From assembly GCA_036495715.1 (NCBI GenBank), contig DASXML010000013.1, forward strand, positions 186,001 through 250,000: a DNA stretch of 64,000 nt, given 5' to 3'. Positions 51,841 to 61,420 of the stretch are shown piece by piece; position 1 is the stretch's first letter; the number at the start of each line of letters is the position of its first letter. Under the pieces are notes generated by a model. The model saw only the letters and a list, made by a program, of their open reading frames with translations. It was not told where the DNA came from and did no database searches. Made by a program: the position numbers and the translations under genes. This DNA is from Scandinavium sp036495715. Lineage in GTDB: Bacteria; Pseudomonadota; Gammaproteobacteria; Enterobacterales; Enterobacteriaceae.

Positions 51841-51855
51841 GCCCCATTTCAAACA

Positions 51856-52956
51856 CTACAACCGCATTGGCATGACAACGTAGGCTGCACTTTGACTGGC
51901 TGCATCTTCAATCTGAACGCTTGAAACAGAATCGGTCAGCAGAATACGGACATTTTCGCACTTCAGCGCATTGAGCACATCCAGCACGTAACTGACGTTG
52001 AAGCCGATTTCCATCTCGGTTCCGGCGTAGGTGACATCCAGAATTTCTTCTGCTTCTTCCTGCTCCGGGTTATTGGCGGTAATTTTCAGCTGATTCTCGC
52101 TGACATACAGACGTACACCACGGAATTTCTCGTTCGAGAGGATCGCCGCACGGGCAAACGCCTGTTTCAGGATATCGCAGCCCGCATCCAGATGTTTGTC
52201 CGGATTTTTCGGTAACACGCGACGGTAATCCGGGAAGCGACCATCCACCAGTTTAGAGGTGAAGATGAAATCACCCACGTGAGCGCGAATGTTGTTGCTG
52301 CCAATCTGCACACGCATTGGGTTTTCACCGCCGTCGAGCATACGCATCAGCTCGATAACGCCTTTACGCGGCACGATCACTGAATGATTCGGCAACGTTT
52401 CGCCAATCGGCATCGAACAGACCGCCAGACGGTGGCCGTCGGTAGCAACAGTACGCAGTTCTTCGCCTTCGGTTTCGAACAGCATGCCGTTTAAGTAGTA
52501 GCGAACGTCCTGATGCGCCATCGAGAATTGAGTGGCTTCAATCAGACGTTTCATTGTCGTCTGTGCAACAGTGAATTCGACTTCACTTTGCCAGTCATCA
52601 AGATTAGGGAAGTCGATAGCAGGCAGCGTGGACAGTGAGAAACGGCTGCGACCAGAGCGCACCAGCATACGGTCACCCTCCAGCTGCACTGCTATCTCAG
52701 CGCCTTCCGGCAGACCACGGCAAATATCGAAGAATTTGCGCGCCGGCACGGTGGTTGCACCCTGATCGTGCGGCTGAGACAGCGCGACACGTGCGACCAT
52801 TTCCATTTCAAGATCGGTCCCGGTCAGTGACAGGGATCCTTCTGAAACCTGCAACAACAGGTTGCCCAAAATCGGCAACGTTGGGCGACCACCCAACGGG
52901 CCACTTACCTGCTGCAGCGGTTTTAATAAATGTTCACGTTCAACGGTAAATTTCAT
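51856..52956 (-). CDS. dnaN: DnaN, DNA polymerase III beta clamp
   Basis: 366 residues, E. coli length, with three clamp domains. The start is MKFTVEREHLLKPLQ and the conserved C-terminus is YVVMPMRL, which lies in the hydrophobic cleft that binds polymerase and loader. It follows dnaA by 4 bp, so it is cotranscribed and coupled. Confidence 0.99.
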   Translation of the reverse strand: MKFTVEREHLLKPLQQVSGPLGGRPTLPILGNLLLQVSEGSLSLTGTDLEMEMVARVALSQPHDQGATTVPARKFFDICRGLPEGAEIAVQLEGDRMLVRSGRSRFSLSTLPAIDFPNLDDWQSEVEFTVAQTTMKRLIEATQFSMAHQDVRYYLNGMLFETEGEELRTVATDGHRLAVCSMPIGETLPNHSVIVPRKGVIELMRMLDGGENPMRVQIGSNNIRAHVGDFIFTSKLVDGRFPDYRRVLPKNPDKHLDAGCDILKQAFARAAILSNEKFRGVRLYVSENQLKITANNPEQEEAEEILDVTYAGTEMEIGFNVSYVLDVLNALKCENVRILLTDSVSSVQIEDAASQSAAYVVMPMRL

Positions 52957-52960
52957 AGCG

Positions 52961-54361
52961 TCACGAAGATAATGTTCTGATTAAGTTGGAGAAATCTTCT
53001 TTGATGTCATGGCTTTCTTCACGCAACTGTTCGATCTTGCGGCACGCATGCAGCACGGTCGTGTGGTCGCGGCCACCAAACGCATCGCCAATTTCCGGCA
53101 GACTGTGGTTGGTAAGTTCCTTGGCCAGCGCCATCGCCATCTGGCGCGGACGCGCAACAGAGCGGGAACGACGCTTGGACAGCAGATCTGCCACTTTGAT
53201 CTTATAGTACTCCGCCACCGTCTTCTGAATATTATCGATGGTGACCAGTTTTTCCTGCAGCGCCAACAAATCGCGCAGCGCTTCACGCACAAAATCAATC
53301 GTAATGGCTCGCCCGGTAAAGTTGGCGTTAGCGATCACGCGATTCAATGCGCCTTCCAGCTCACGCACGTTGGAACGCAGACGCTTAGCAATAAAGAAGG
53401 CCACTTCACCCGGCAGACGGATATCGTTCTCGTCGGCCTTTTTCATCAGGATCGCCACGCGCGTTTCAAGCTCAGGCGGCTCGATCGCGACGGTTAATCC
53501 CCAACCAAAACGAGATTTCAGACGATCTTCAACACCATTGATCTCTTTTGGATAGCGATCCGACGTCAAAATGATCTGTTGATTTCCTTCCAACAGCGCA
53601 TTGAAGGTGTGGAAAAACTCTTCCTGGGATCGTTCTTTATTTGCAAAGAACTGAATGTCATCGATAAGCAGAGCATCAACGGAACGGTAGTAGCGTTTGA
53701 ACTCCTCGATCGCATTGTTTTGCAGGGCTTTTACCATGTCCTGCACAAAGCGTTCGGAGTGCATGTAAACCACTTTAGCATTCGGTTTACGGGCAATGAT
53801 GCCGTTGCCAACGGCATGTAAAAGGTGCGTTTTACCCAGACCCGTGCCGCCATAAAGGAACAGCGGGTTATAGGCTCCACCCGGGTTATCGGCCACCTGA
53901 CGTGCCGCAGCGCGGGCCAGTTGGTTCGATTTACCTTCGACGAAGTTATCAAACGTGTGTTTTACATTGACGTTGGAACGGTAGGACGGCTCTGCCGGGG
54001 CGGGGACATTATCCCAACCCTGACGCGCAACAGGGGCAACGCGTGGAGCATGAAACTGCTGAGCGTGCGCCTGAACGGTGACCTGTGCGGTTTCTCTAAC
54101 AACCTGCGTCGCAGCAGGCCTGGCACCGACTTCAAATCGCAGTTGCGGGGCATCGGCACCGCAGAAATCATTTAGCAGTCCATTGATATTATTAAGGTAT
54201 TTATCCCTGACCCAATCGAGTACGAAACGGTTTGGTGCATACAAAGCCAGCGTATTATCGCTCAGTTCCGCCTGCAACGGGCGGATCCACATGCTGAATT
54301 CTGTGGCTGGTAACTCATCCTGCAATCGGGCAAGACACTGCTGCCAAAGCGAAAGTGACAC
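52961..54361 (-). CDS. dnaA: DnaA, replication initiator
   Basis: 466 residues from the GTG start (MSLSLWQQCLARLQ), as in E. coli; a GGAG lies 8 nt upstream, inside a longer reading that begins at an ATG four codons before. Domain I (DnaB/DiaA contact) is about residues 1-85, and a variable linker follows. The AAA+ core has Walker A GGTGLGKT and Walker B LLIDDIQFF. Domain IV has the DnaA-box signature GGRDHTTVLHACRK. Heads dnaA-dnaN-recF-gyrB. Confidence 0.99.
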   Translation of the reverse strand: MSLSLWQQCLARLQDELPATEFSMWIRPLQAELSDNTLALYAPNRFVLDWVRDKYLNNINGLLNDFCGADAPQLRFEVGARPAATQVVRETAQVTVQAHAQQFHAPRVAPVARQGWDNVPAPAEPSYRSNVNVKHTFDNFVEGKSNQLARAAARQVADNPGGAYNPLFLYGGTGLGKTHLLHAVGNGIIARKPNAKVVYMHSERFVQDMVKALQNNAIEEFKRYYRSVDALLIDDIQFFANKERSQEEFFHTFNALLEGNQQIILTSDRYPKEINGVEDRLKSRFGWGLTVAIEPPELETRVAILMKKADENDIRLPGEVAFFIAKRLRSNVRELEGALNRVIANANFTGRAITIDFVREALRDLLALQEKLVTIDNIQKTVAEYYKIKVADLLSKRRSRSVARPRQMAMALAKELTNHSLPEIGDAFGGRDHTTVLHACRKIEQLREESHDIKEDFSNLIRTLSS

Positions 54362-54373
54362 GGCGGACTCCAC

Positions 54374-54964
54374 TCGAACGAAAAAAAGGGTGAAACTGAA
54401 TTAATGATTGTTGGCACACGTCGGACAGCCCACAGCTCGGTGAGGGTGACGTGCGAACCGCTATCAGCGGTTGTTACTCCTTTCAGGTCTCAGGATCCCC
54501 GATCGGAACCGCGGATCATAGCCTAAACTGAGTCAGAGATCTTGTGTTTCTCACAGATTCTTCCCGATTTATCCACAGGAAGATCGAGACCGGCTAAGTG
54601 TAATCGATCCTGGCTGGCGTGAGGGGCGATTTCCTCCGCATACTGGAAAAATTAATGTGTCGCGACAATTTTTTGCTTAATCGATCTCATAAAGATCCTG
54701 GGGGATCCTTGCGCTTTCATCGGCAGGCTTTATAATCCCCCACCCGGTGCATGTTACTTCGTTAGCAGGTACCGGAACCGGTCATTTTCCATGCGAAATC
54801 GTGCGGAAATACGCGGGAAATAAGGTAAAGAGAATTGACTCTGGAGTGTACAATTATTACAATCCGGCCTCTTTAATCACCCACACTGAAGCGGAAGTCG
54901 TTCGAAACTCGTTCGGGTATACGCAAAAGTCAGTGAATTTATTCAAGTTTAGGTAGAAATCGCC
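54374..54964 (-). promoter_or_regulatory. dnaA/rpmH divergent regulatory region, GATC-rich
   Basis: The 590 bp between dnaA and rpmH hold nine GATC sites between about 54490 and 54715, far above chance. This supports Dam/SeqA control of dnaA promoters as in E. coli. The rpmH promoter and leader occupy the right part. No protein-coding gene is credible here. Confidence 0.85.
54569..54577 (+). promoter_or_regulatory. DnaA box
   Basis: A perfect high-affinity DnaA box, TTATCCACA, upstream of dnaA, consistent with DnaA autoregulation. No array of 13-mers or further boxes is present, so it is not oriC. Confidence 0.9.
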
Positions 54965-55105
54965 ATGAAACGCACTTTTCAACCGTCTGTACTGAAGCGC
55001 AACCGTTCTCACGGCTTCCGTGCTCGTATGGCTAATAAAAATGGTCGTCAGGTTCTGGCACGTCGTCGTGCTAAAAGCCGTTCTCGTCTGACCGTTTCCA
55101 AGTAA
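54965..55105 (+). CDS. rpmH: RpmH, 50S ribosomal protein L34
   Basis: 46 residues, strongly basic, with the universal L34 sequence (MKRTFQPSVLKRNRSHGFRA and an RRAKSRSRL tail). It is a component of the large ribosomal subunit. It is 16 bp upstream of rnpA, in the rpmH-rnpA-yidD-yidC-mnmE order conserved across bacteria. Confidence 0.99.
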   Translation: MKRTFQPSVLKRNRSHGFRARMANKNGRQVLARRRAKSRSRLTVSK

Positions 55106-55121
55106 TAAAGCTAACCCCTGA

Positions 55122-55481
55122 GTGGTTAAGCTAGCATTTCCCAGGGAGTTACGTTTGTTAACTCCCAATCATTTCACATTCGTCTTCCAGCAGCCGCAAC
55201 GGGCTGGCACGCCGCAAATCACCATCCTCGGCCGCCTAAATTCGCTGGGGCATCCCCGCATCGGTCTTACAGTCGCCAAGAAAAACGTAAAACGCGCCCA
55301 TGAACGCAATCGGATTAAACGTCTGACGCGTGAGAGCTTCCGTTTACGTCAACACGAACTTCCCGCAATGGATTTCGTGGTGGTGGCAAAGAAAGGGGTT
55401 GCAGACCTCGACAACCGGGCACTCACGGAAGCGTTGGAAAAATTATGGCGTCGTCACTGTCGCCTGGCTCACGGGTCCTGA
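55122..55481 (+). CDS. rnpA: RnpA, RNase P protein component
   Basis: 119 residues with a GTG start, as in E. coli (VKLAFPRELRL). The RNA-binding motif KKNVKRAHERNRIKRLTRESFR is intact. It partners the M1 RNA in maturing tRNA 5' ends. It overlaps yidD by 37 bp. Confidence 0.99.
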   Translation: MVKLAFPRELRLLTPNHFTFVFQQPQRAGTPQITILGRLNSLGHPRIGLTVAKKNVKRAHERNRIKRLTRESFRLRQHELPAMDFVVVAKKGVADLDNRALTEALEKLWRRHCRLAHGS

Positions 55482-55702
55482 TAGCCCTTATCCGGGTCTA
55501 TCAGCGCCTGATTAGTCCGCTACTCGGGCCACACTGCCGTTTCACTCCTACCTGTTCCCAATACGGAATTGAGGCATTGCGCAGGTTTGGAATGATAAAA
55601 GGCAGTTGGTTGACGGTGAAACGCGTATTAAAATGCCATCCTTTACACCCGGGTGGTGACGATCCCGTCCCACCAGGACCAACAAATACCAGAGAACACT
55701 AA
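55445..55702 (+). CDS. yidD: YidD, membrane protein insertion efficiency factor
   Basis: 85 residues, E. coli length, with an N-terminal amphipathic helix, then the conserved LGPHCRFTPTCSQYGIEAL and CHPLHPGGDDPVP segments. It is peripheral at the inner membrane and assists YidC-dependent insertion. It starts inside rnpA and ends 2 bp before yidC. Confidence 0.97.
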   Translation: MASSLSPGSRVLIALIRVYQRLISPLLGPHCRFTPTCSQYGIEALRRFGMIKGSWLTVKRVLKCHPLHPGGDDPVPPGPTNTREH

Positions 55703-55704
55703 CG

Positions 55705-57351
55705 ATGGATTCGCAACGCAATCTTCTTATCATCGCTTTGTTGTTCGTGTCTTTCATGATCTGGCAGGCATGGGAGCAGGATAAAAATCCTCAGCCTCAG
55801 CAGCAGATTACGCAGACTACGACCACCGCCGCGGGCAGCGCCGCCGACCAGGGCGTTCCGGCCAGTGGCCAGGGAAAACTGATTACGGTGAAAACCGACG
55901 TGCTTGAACTCGTCATCAACACCCGTGGTGGTGATGTTGAGCAGGCACTGCTGTTAACGTATCCGAAAACTCAGCACTCTGACGAGCCGTTTAAGTTACT
56001 GGACACCTCACCGCAGTTTATCTATCAGGCACAGAGCGGTCTGACCGGTCGTGATGGCCCGGATAACCCGGCTAACGGTTCACGCCCGCTGTACAACATT
56101 GATAAAGATGCGTTTGTTCTGGCTGATGGGCAGAATGAACTGACTATTCCGCTGACTTATACCGATAAAGCCGGCAACACCTTCACCAAAACCTTCACCC
56201 TGAAACGCGGTGGATATGCGGTGAACGTGGGCTATGACGTGAAGAACGCCAGTGATAAACCACTGGAAGTGTCTACCTTCGGTCAGCTGAAACAGTCCAT
56301 CAATCTGCCAGCGGAGCTCGATACCAAAGGCGGCGGTCTGTCTACTATGCATACCTTCCGTGGCGCGGCTTACTCCACGCCAGACGCGAAGTATGAAAAG
56401 TATAAGTTCGACAAAATCGCCGATAACGAGAACCTGAACATCAGTTCTAAAGGTGGTTGGGTTGCGATGCTGCAGCAGTACTTTGCTACCGCATGGGTGC
56501 CGAACAACGACGGTTCGAACAACTTCTACACCACCAATCTCGGTAACGGCGTTGCGGCGATTGGTTATAAGTCTCAGCCGGTTCTGGTTCAGCCAGGTCA
56601 GGCGGCAAACCTTGCAAGCACCCTGTGGGTTGGCCCGGAAATTCAGGACAAGATGGCAGCCGTTGCGCCACACCTGGACTTGACCGTCGACTACGGCTGG
56701 TTGTGGTTCATCTCTCAGCCGCTGTTCAAACTGTTGAAGTTTATCCACAGCTTCCTCGGAAACTGGGGCTTCTCAATCATCGTTATTACCTTCATCGTTC
56801 GTGGCATCATGTACCCGCTGACCAAAGCGCAGTACACCTCCATGGCGAAGATGCGTATGTTGCAGCCAAAAATTGCAGCGATGCGTGAGCGTTTGGGCGA
56901 TGATAAACAACGTCAGAGCCAGGAAATGATGGCCCTGTATAAAGCAGAGAAAGTGAACCCGCTCGGCGGCTGCTTCCCTCTGGTTATTCAGATGCCAATC
57001 TTCCTTGCGCTGTACTACATGCTGATGGGCTCCGTTGAACTGCGTCATGCGCCGTTCGCGCTGTGGATCCATGACTTGTCCGCACAGGACCCGTACTACA
57101 TCCTGCCGATCCTGATGGGCGTAACGATGTTCTTCATCCAGAAGATGTCGCCGACCACCGTGACCGACCCGATGCAGCAGAAGATAATGACCTTTATGCC
57201 GGTCATCTTCACCGTGTTCTTCCTGTGGTTCCCGTCAGGTCTGGTGCTGTACTATATCGTCAGCAACCTGGTGACGATTATCCAGCAGCAGCTGATTTAC
57301 CGTGGTCTGGAAAAACGTGGTTTGCATAGCCGCGAGAAGAAAAAATCCTGA
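55705..57351 (+). CDS. yidC: YidC, membrane protein insertase
   Basis: 548 residues, E. coli length. There are one N-terminal transmembrane helix, a large periplasmic beta-domain (about residues 60-340), and five C-terminal helices that include the conserved arginine of the hydrophilic groove in FIVRGIMYPLTKAQY. It inserts small membrane proteins alone or with SecYEG. It is followed by a REP element and a strong terminator. Confidence 0.99.
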   Translation: MDSQRNLLIIALLFVSFMIWQAWEQDKNPQPQQQITQTTTTAAGSAADQGVPASGQGKLITVKTDVLELVINTRGGDVEQALLLTYPKTQHSDEPFKLLDTSPQFIYQAQSGLTGRDGPDNPANGSRPLYNIDKDAFVLADGQNELTIPLTYTDKAGNTFTKTFTLKRGGYAVNVGYDVKNASDKPLEVSTFGQLKQSINLPAELDTKGGGLSTMHTFRGAAYSTPDAKYEKYKFDKIADNENLNISSKGGWVAMLQQYFATAWVPNNDGSNNFYTTNLGNGVAAIGYKSQPVLVQPGQAANLASTLWVGPEIQDKMAAVAPHLDLTVDYGWLWFISQPLFKLLKFIHSFLGNWGFSIIVITFIVRGIMYPLTKAQYTSMAKMRMLQPKIAAMRERLGDDKQRQSQEMMALYKAEKVNPLGGCFPLVIQMPIFLALYYMLMGSVELRHAPFALWIHDLSAQDPYYILPILMGVTMFFIQKMSPTTVTDPMQQKIMTFMPVIFTVFFLWFPSGLVLYYIVSNLVTIIQQQLIYRGLEKRGLHSREKKKS

Positions 57352-57356
57352 TTCAG

Positions 57357-57434
57357 TAGACGCCGGGTAAAGCGAAGCGCCACCCGGCAAACGGAACGGT
57401 AAAGAAAGGGCGGTCATCTGACCGCCTTTTTTCT
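57357..57434 (+). terminator. REP unit plus terminator of yidC
   Basis: A REP palindrome (GACGCCGGGTAAAGCG...GCCACCCGGC) is followed by AAAGGGCGGTCA / TGACCGCCTTT and a T-run at about 57405-57434. Confidence 0.85.
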
Positions 57435-57455
57435 ATTTTGAAAAAGAGAGTCATC

Positions 57456-58820
57456 ATGAACCATAACGACACGATTGTTGCCCAGGCCACACCGCCAGGA
57501 CGCGGCGGCGTGGGTATCCTGCGTATTTCCGGCCTGAAAGCGCGCGACGTTGCGCAGGCATTGCTGGGCAAACTGCCTAAGCCGCGCTACGCCGACTATT
57601 TGCCGTTTCGTGATGTCGAAGGCAATACGCTGGATCAGGGCATTGCCTTGTGGTTCCCAGGGCCAAACTCCTTTACCGGCGAAGACGTGCTGGAACTTCA
57701 GGGCCACGGCGGCCCGGTTATTCTCGATTTACTGCTTAAACGTATTCTGACGCTGCCGGGCATTCGTATTGCCAATCCGGGTGAGTTTTCTGAACGCGCA
57801 TTCCTCAACGATAAACTCGATTTGGCCCAGGCCGAGGCGATTGCCGACTTGATTGATGCCAGCTCCGAGCAAGCCGCGCGTTCCGCGATGAACTCGTTGC
57901 AGGGTGCATTTTCTGCGCGTGTGAATCATCTGGTTGAAGCGCTGACGCATCTGCGTATTTACGTCGAAGCGGCGATTGATTTCCCGGATGAAGAAATTGA
58001 TTTCCTTTCCGACGGGAAAATTGAAGCTCAGTTGAACACCGTTATTGGCGATCTCGATGCGGTACGCGCCGAAGCGCGTCAGGGAAGCCTGCTGCGCGAA
58101 GGGATGAAAGTAGTGATCGCCGGACGCCCAAATGCGGGCAAATCGAGCCTGTTGAACGCACTGGCTGGACGTGAAGCTGCGATCGTCACCGACATCGCCG
58201 GCACCACCCGTGACGTCCTGCGTGAGCATATTCATATCGACGGGATGCCGCTGCATATCATCGATACCGCCGGACTGCGCGATGCCAGCGATGAAGTAGA
58301 ACGTATCGGTATCGAACGCGCCTGGCAGGAAATTGAGCAAGCCGACCGCGTACTGTTTATGGTCGATAGTACGACCACCCGCGCCGTCGACCCGGCAGAA
58401 ATCTGGCCCGACTTTATCGCCCGTTTACCGGCGAAATTGCCGATAACGGTCGTGCGTAACAAAGCGGATATGACGGGCGAAACCGTGGGTCTGAGCGATG
58501 TGAATGGTCACTCACTTATTCGCCTTTCTGCGCGTCAGGGAGAGGGCGTGGATATTCTGCGTGACCATCTCAAACAGAGCATGGGCTTTGAGACCAATAT
58601 GGAAGGTGGATTCCTCGCCCGTCGTCGTCATTTGCAGGCGCTGGAAACTGCCGCAGAGCATCTGCAGCAGGGTAAAGCGCAGCTTTTGGGGGCATGGGCA
58701 GGTGAACTATTGGCCGAAGAACTGCGCCTGTCACAGCAGGCATTAAGCGAAATCACCGGCGAATTCACCTCCGATGATTTATTAGGACGCATCTTCTCAA
58801 GCTTCTGTATCGGCAAGTAA
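57456..58820 (+). CDS. mnmE: MnmE, tRNA U34 modification GTPase
   Basis: 454 residues from ATG (MNHNDTIVAQATPP); a reading from 57438 adds six residues. An N-terminal formyl-THF-binding domain precedes a G domain with GRPNAGKSS, DTAGL and NKAD motifs. The C-terminal CIGK gives the catalytic cysteine. With MnmG it forms cmnm5U34 in tRNAs. In E. coli tnaCAB, mdtL and yidZ follow; none is present. Confidence 0.98.
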   Translation: MNHNDTIVAQATPPGRGGVGILRISGLKARDVAQALLGKLPKPRYADYLPFRDVEGNTLDQGIALWFPGPNSFTGEDVLELQGHGGPVILDLLLKRILTLPGIRIANPGEFSERAFLNDKLDLAQAEAIADLIDASSEQAARSAMNSLQGAFSARVNHLVEALTHLRIYVEAAIDFPDEEIDFLSDGKIEAQLNTVIGDLDAVRAEARQGSLLREGMKVVIAGRPNAGKSSLLNALAGREAAIVTDIAGTTRDVLREHIHIDGMPLHIIDTAGLRDASDEVERIGIERAWQEIEQADRVLFMVDSTTTRAVDPAEIWPDFIARLPAKLPITVVRNKADMTGETVGLSDVNGHSLIRLSARQGEGVDILRDHLKQSMGFETNMEGGFLARRRHLQALETAAEHLQQGKAQLLGAWAGELLAEELRLSQQALSEITGEFTSDDLLGRIFSSFCIGK

Positions 58821-58842
58821 ACCAGCCTGGTGAGCACTAACT

Positions 58843-58880
58843 AACCCGCACTAACCGACTGTTAATGCGGGTTTTCTCTT
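58843..58880 (+). terminator. Terminator of mnmE
   Basis: AACCCGCA and TGCGGGTT arms followed by a pyrimidine-rich tract, immediately before the convergent chemoreceptor gene. Confidence 0.75.
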
Positions 58881-58888
58881 TTAGAGCG

Positions 58889-60823
58889 CTAGAAACTGGT
58901 CCAGTCGTGATCGTTATCTGTCCCGCTTTTGCGTGCCGCAGTACTCACTGTCGCTTTGGTGACGTAAGTCTTACGCGCCGCAGTGGCTTTGACGTTGCCT
59001 GGAATACGGAAAATGGCGACCGTTTTCTCCAGTTGAACCGCCTGCTCCTCAAGGGAATTGGCAGCGGATGACGATTCTTCAACCAGCGCCGCATTTTGCT
59101 GAGTCGTGGTATCCATTTCAGTCATCGCTTGGGCAATTTGTGTGATACCACGGCTCTGCTCATCGGTCGCAGCAGCAATTTCGCCCATGATGTCACGCAT
59201 CTGCGTCACCGAGTCCTCAATTTCTGCCATCGCCACGCCCGCGCCTTCGACAAGGCTGAAACCTTTATCGACGTAAGAAACGGATTCGCGAATCAAGCTT
59301 TCAATCTCTTTAGCCGACTGTGCGCTGCGCTGAGCAAGATTACGCACTTCCCCGGCCACCACGGCAAATCCTTTCCCCTGATCACCCGCACGTGCCGCTT
59401 CAACCGCGGCGTTCAGCGCCAGAATATTGGTCTGGAACGCGATGCTGTTAATCACCGTCGTTATTTCAGAGATTCGGTGCGAACTGGTGCGCACACTCTT
59501 CATGGTGTCGATAACCTGCTTCGAAATCTCGCTGCCTTCACTGGCTTTATGTGATGCGGATTCTGAAAGCTGGCGCGCATGGCGGGCGTTCTCTGCGTTG
59601 AGTGCCACGGTAGACGTCATTTGCTCCATACTCGCCGCTGTTTCCACCACTGCCGCAGACTGTTGCTCCGTCCTGGATGATAAATCCATGTTCCCCGCCG
59701 CGATTTCCGACGACGCTCTCGCTACGCTGTCGACGCCTGAACGTACCTGACTGATAATATCTTTCAAATTCTCATTCATGACCGACACTGCCTGCATTAA
59801 CAAGCCCGGTTCATCCCGACGTGACGTTTGCAGTTCACAGGTAAGATCGCCCTGCGCAATTTTCTCCGCCACGGCCAGTGTTTCATTAAGCGGGCGTGTG
59901 ATCATTCGGGTTATCACCAGCGCGAGGAAAATGCCCAGTAAGATCCCAATCAGAGAAATAATCACCATTTGTTGTTCAGAACTATCAACCACTACCGTAA
60001 GCAGCGACTGCTCAAGGTCAAAGAGGGTATTGATGTTTTTCGATAACACATCGCCTTCTTTCGTTAAATTGGCCGACTGAATATTCTGATTATCCCAGGC
60101 TGCCCGATAATCATCGAGCCCATCATTAATAACCTGAATATTTTTAATGACCTGATTTATCCATGTCTGCTGATCGACGGGTAAAAATGCCTTCACCTGT
60201 TCGGCATCAACTTTTCCTGACGCCAGACGCTTAACCAGTATCTGCTCTTCTTCCCTGGTTGGGTTTTCTTTAAAATAACTGACCTTCGAATCAATATCGC
60301 TTAACACAAACGCGACCTGAGAAGCATCCACGGCATTTTGAGGGGTAACAGTAGAACTTCGGCTTATCTGATCGGCAATCCCCGATTTGTCATAAAGATC
60401 GCTTGATTCAATAATCTTACCCATTTCATTTTTGCGCTGTAATGCCTGCATAAATGGCGTTGTGCTGGCGACATATTTAGCCACGGATTGCTCCGTGCCG
60501 CTCAGCGCCTGATGGCCTTGCTCTGTCCAGTCCAGTGTTTTCAGCGTTGCCAGAATATCCTGCATTTTCCGCGCGGTATCCTGCGTTTTAATCATAAACT
60601 CAGGATTGAGCGTAAATTGATAACTGATTCGTGCGGCTCGGGCATCTGACAATTGTTGAAACAGTTCGACGCTTAAAGCACTTTTATACGCTTTATCTTT
60701 AATTTGCTTATAACCGTAAACACCCGAAATCAACACAATGATTACCAAGGAAATAATAATTGAAAAGCTGATGAATAATTTTTTGCTAACTTTTATGTTA
60801 GAAAACCATGCAATTAAAATCAT
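58889..60823 (-). CDS. Methyl-accepting chemotaxis protein (Tar/Tsr type)
   Basis: 644 residues from the ATG beginning MILIAWFSNIKVSKKLF; further upstream ATGs lack ribosome-binding sites, and the start is only moderately sure. The first transmembrane helix (about 15-37), a long periplasmic four-helix sensor (about 40-285), and a second helix (IISLIGILLGIFLALVI) are followed by HAMP and signalling domains. The tip FQTNILALNAAVEAARAGDQ is intact. It ends in DWTSF, an xWxxF pentapeptide that recruits CheR and CheB. Ligand unknown. It occupies the place of tnaCAB-mdtL-yidZ in E. coli. Confidence 0.93.
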   Translation of the reverse strand: MILIAWFSNIKVSKKLFISFSIIISLVIIVLISGVYGYKQIKDKAYKSALSVELFQQLSDARAARISYQFTLNPEFMIKTQDTARKMQDILATLKTLDWTEQGHQALSGTEQSVAKYVASTTPFMQALQRKNEMGKIIESSDLYDKSGIADQISRSSTVTPQNAVDASQVAFVLSDIDSKVSYFKENPTREEEQILVKRLASGKVDAEQVKAFLPVDQQTWINQVIKNIQVINDGLDDYRAAWDNQNIQSANLTKEGDVLSKNINTLFDLEQSLLTVVVDSSEQQMVIISLIGILLGIFLALVITRMITRPLNETLAVAEKIAQGDLTCELQTSRRDEPGLLMQAVSVMNENLKDIISQVRSGVDSVARASSEIAAGNMDLSSRTEQQSAAVVETAASMEQMTSTVALNAENARHARQLSESASHKASEGSEISKQVIDTMKSVRTSSHRISEITTVINSIAFQTNILALNAAVEAARAGDQGKGFAVVAGEVRNLAQRSAQSAKEIESLIRESVSYVDKGFSLVEGAGVAMAEIEDSVTQMRDIMGEIAAATDEQSRGITQIAQAMTEMDTTTQQNAALVEESSSAANSLEEQAVQLEKTVAIFRIPGNVKATAARKTYVTKATVSTAARKSGTDNDHDWTSF

Positions 60824-61420
60824 ATATCGTCCAGAACAGCCCTTTGGCTGTTGTTTTGTAAATGTATTATTCATGCGGCAGGAATTATCAAAAGATAAAA
60901 ACAAAGCAATAACTGCACGGCGAAATTTCACCGAAGAGAGGTAATCACTATGATGTAAACGTGACGTAGGCTTTGCGGATAGTATAGAGTCAAGAGAATG
61001 AGTTTCAAAATATGATCGGAGACGATTAAATACCGCACAGTTTCTATGTGTTACGTGAAAAATGCATTCTTAAATCAAATTATCGAATGATTATGTTAAT
61101 GGCCTACGCGAAAATTTAGGATGAGACCATAAGACGCGCAAATCACATCACTCAACAGACCATACTGTATTGCTATAATTTAAAGACGAATCCACTAAAA
61201 ATTTCGCGTGAGAATATTTTAAATATCAATTCATGGAATAACGTCGTATATCTACGATATTCAGACGATAGAACGGTCTTCACTGTTATCCCTTTGGGAT
61301 CGCAAAAAAGGATTAAAGACCGCGCAGAGTAGACATTTATTTACCTGGAACAATCTATAATGCGTTCTGATGATGTATTTTGTCCTCAGGTTCATAGACC
61401 ATTAATCACGGAGCGACATA
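60824..61420. other. AT-rich intergenic region between divergent genes
   Basis: About 600 bp between the chemoreceptor and yieE, notably AT-rich. A TATAAT hexamer at 61356 is a plausible -10 for yieE. I see no gene and no clear flagellar sigma-28 promoter for the receptor. Confidence 0.6.

Noticed and set aside
54374..54964. Possible origin of replication next to dnaA
   Set aside because: Only one perfect DnaA box and no AT-rich 13-mer array; in enterobacteria oriC lies near mnmG, which is outside the window. The GATC cluster fits dnaA promoter control.
60824..61420. Hidden small gene or tnaC leader upstream of yieE
   Set aside because: No conserved leader peptide or ribosome-binding site was found; only a possible -10 hexamer stands out.
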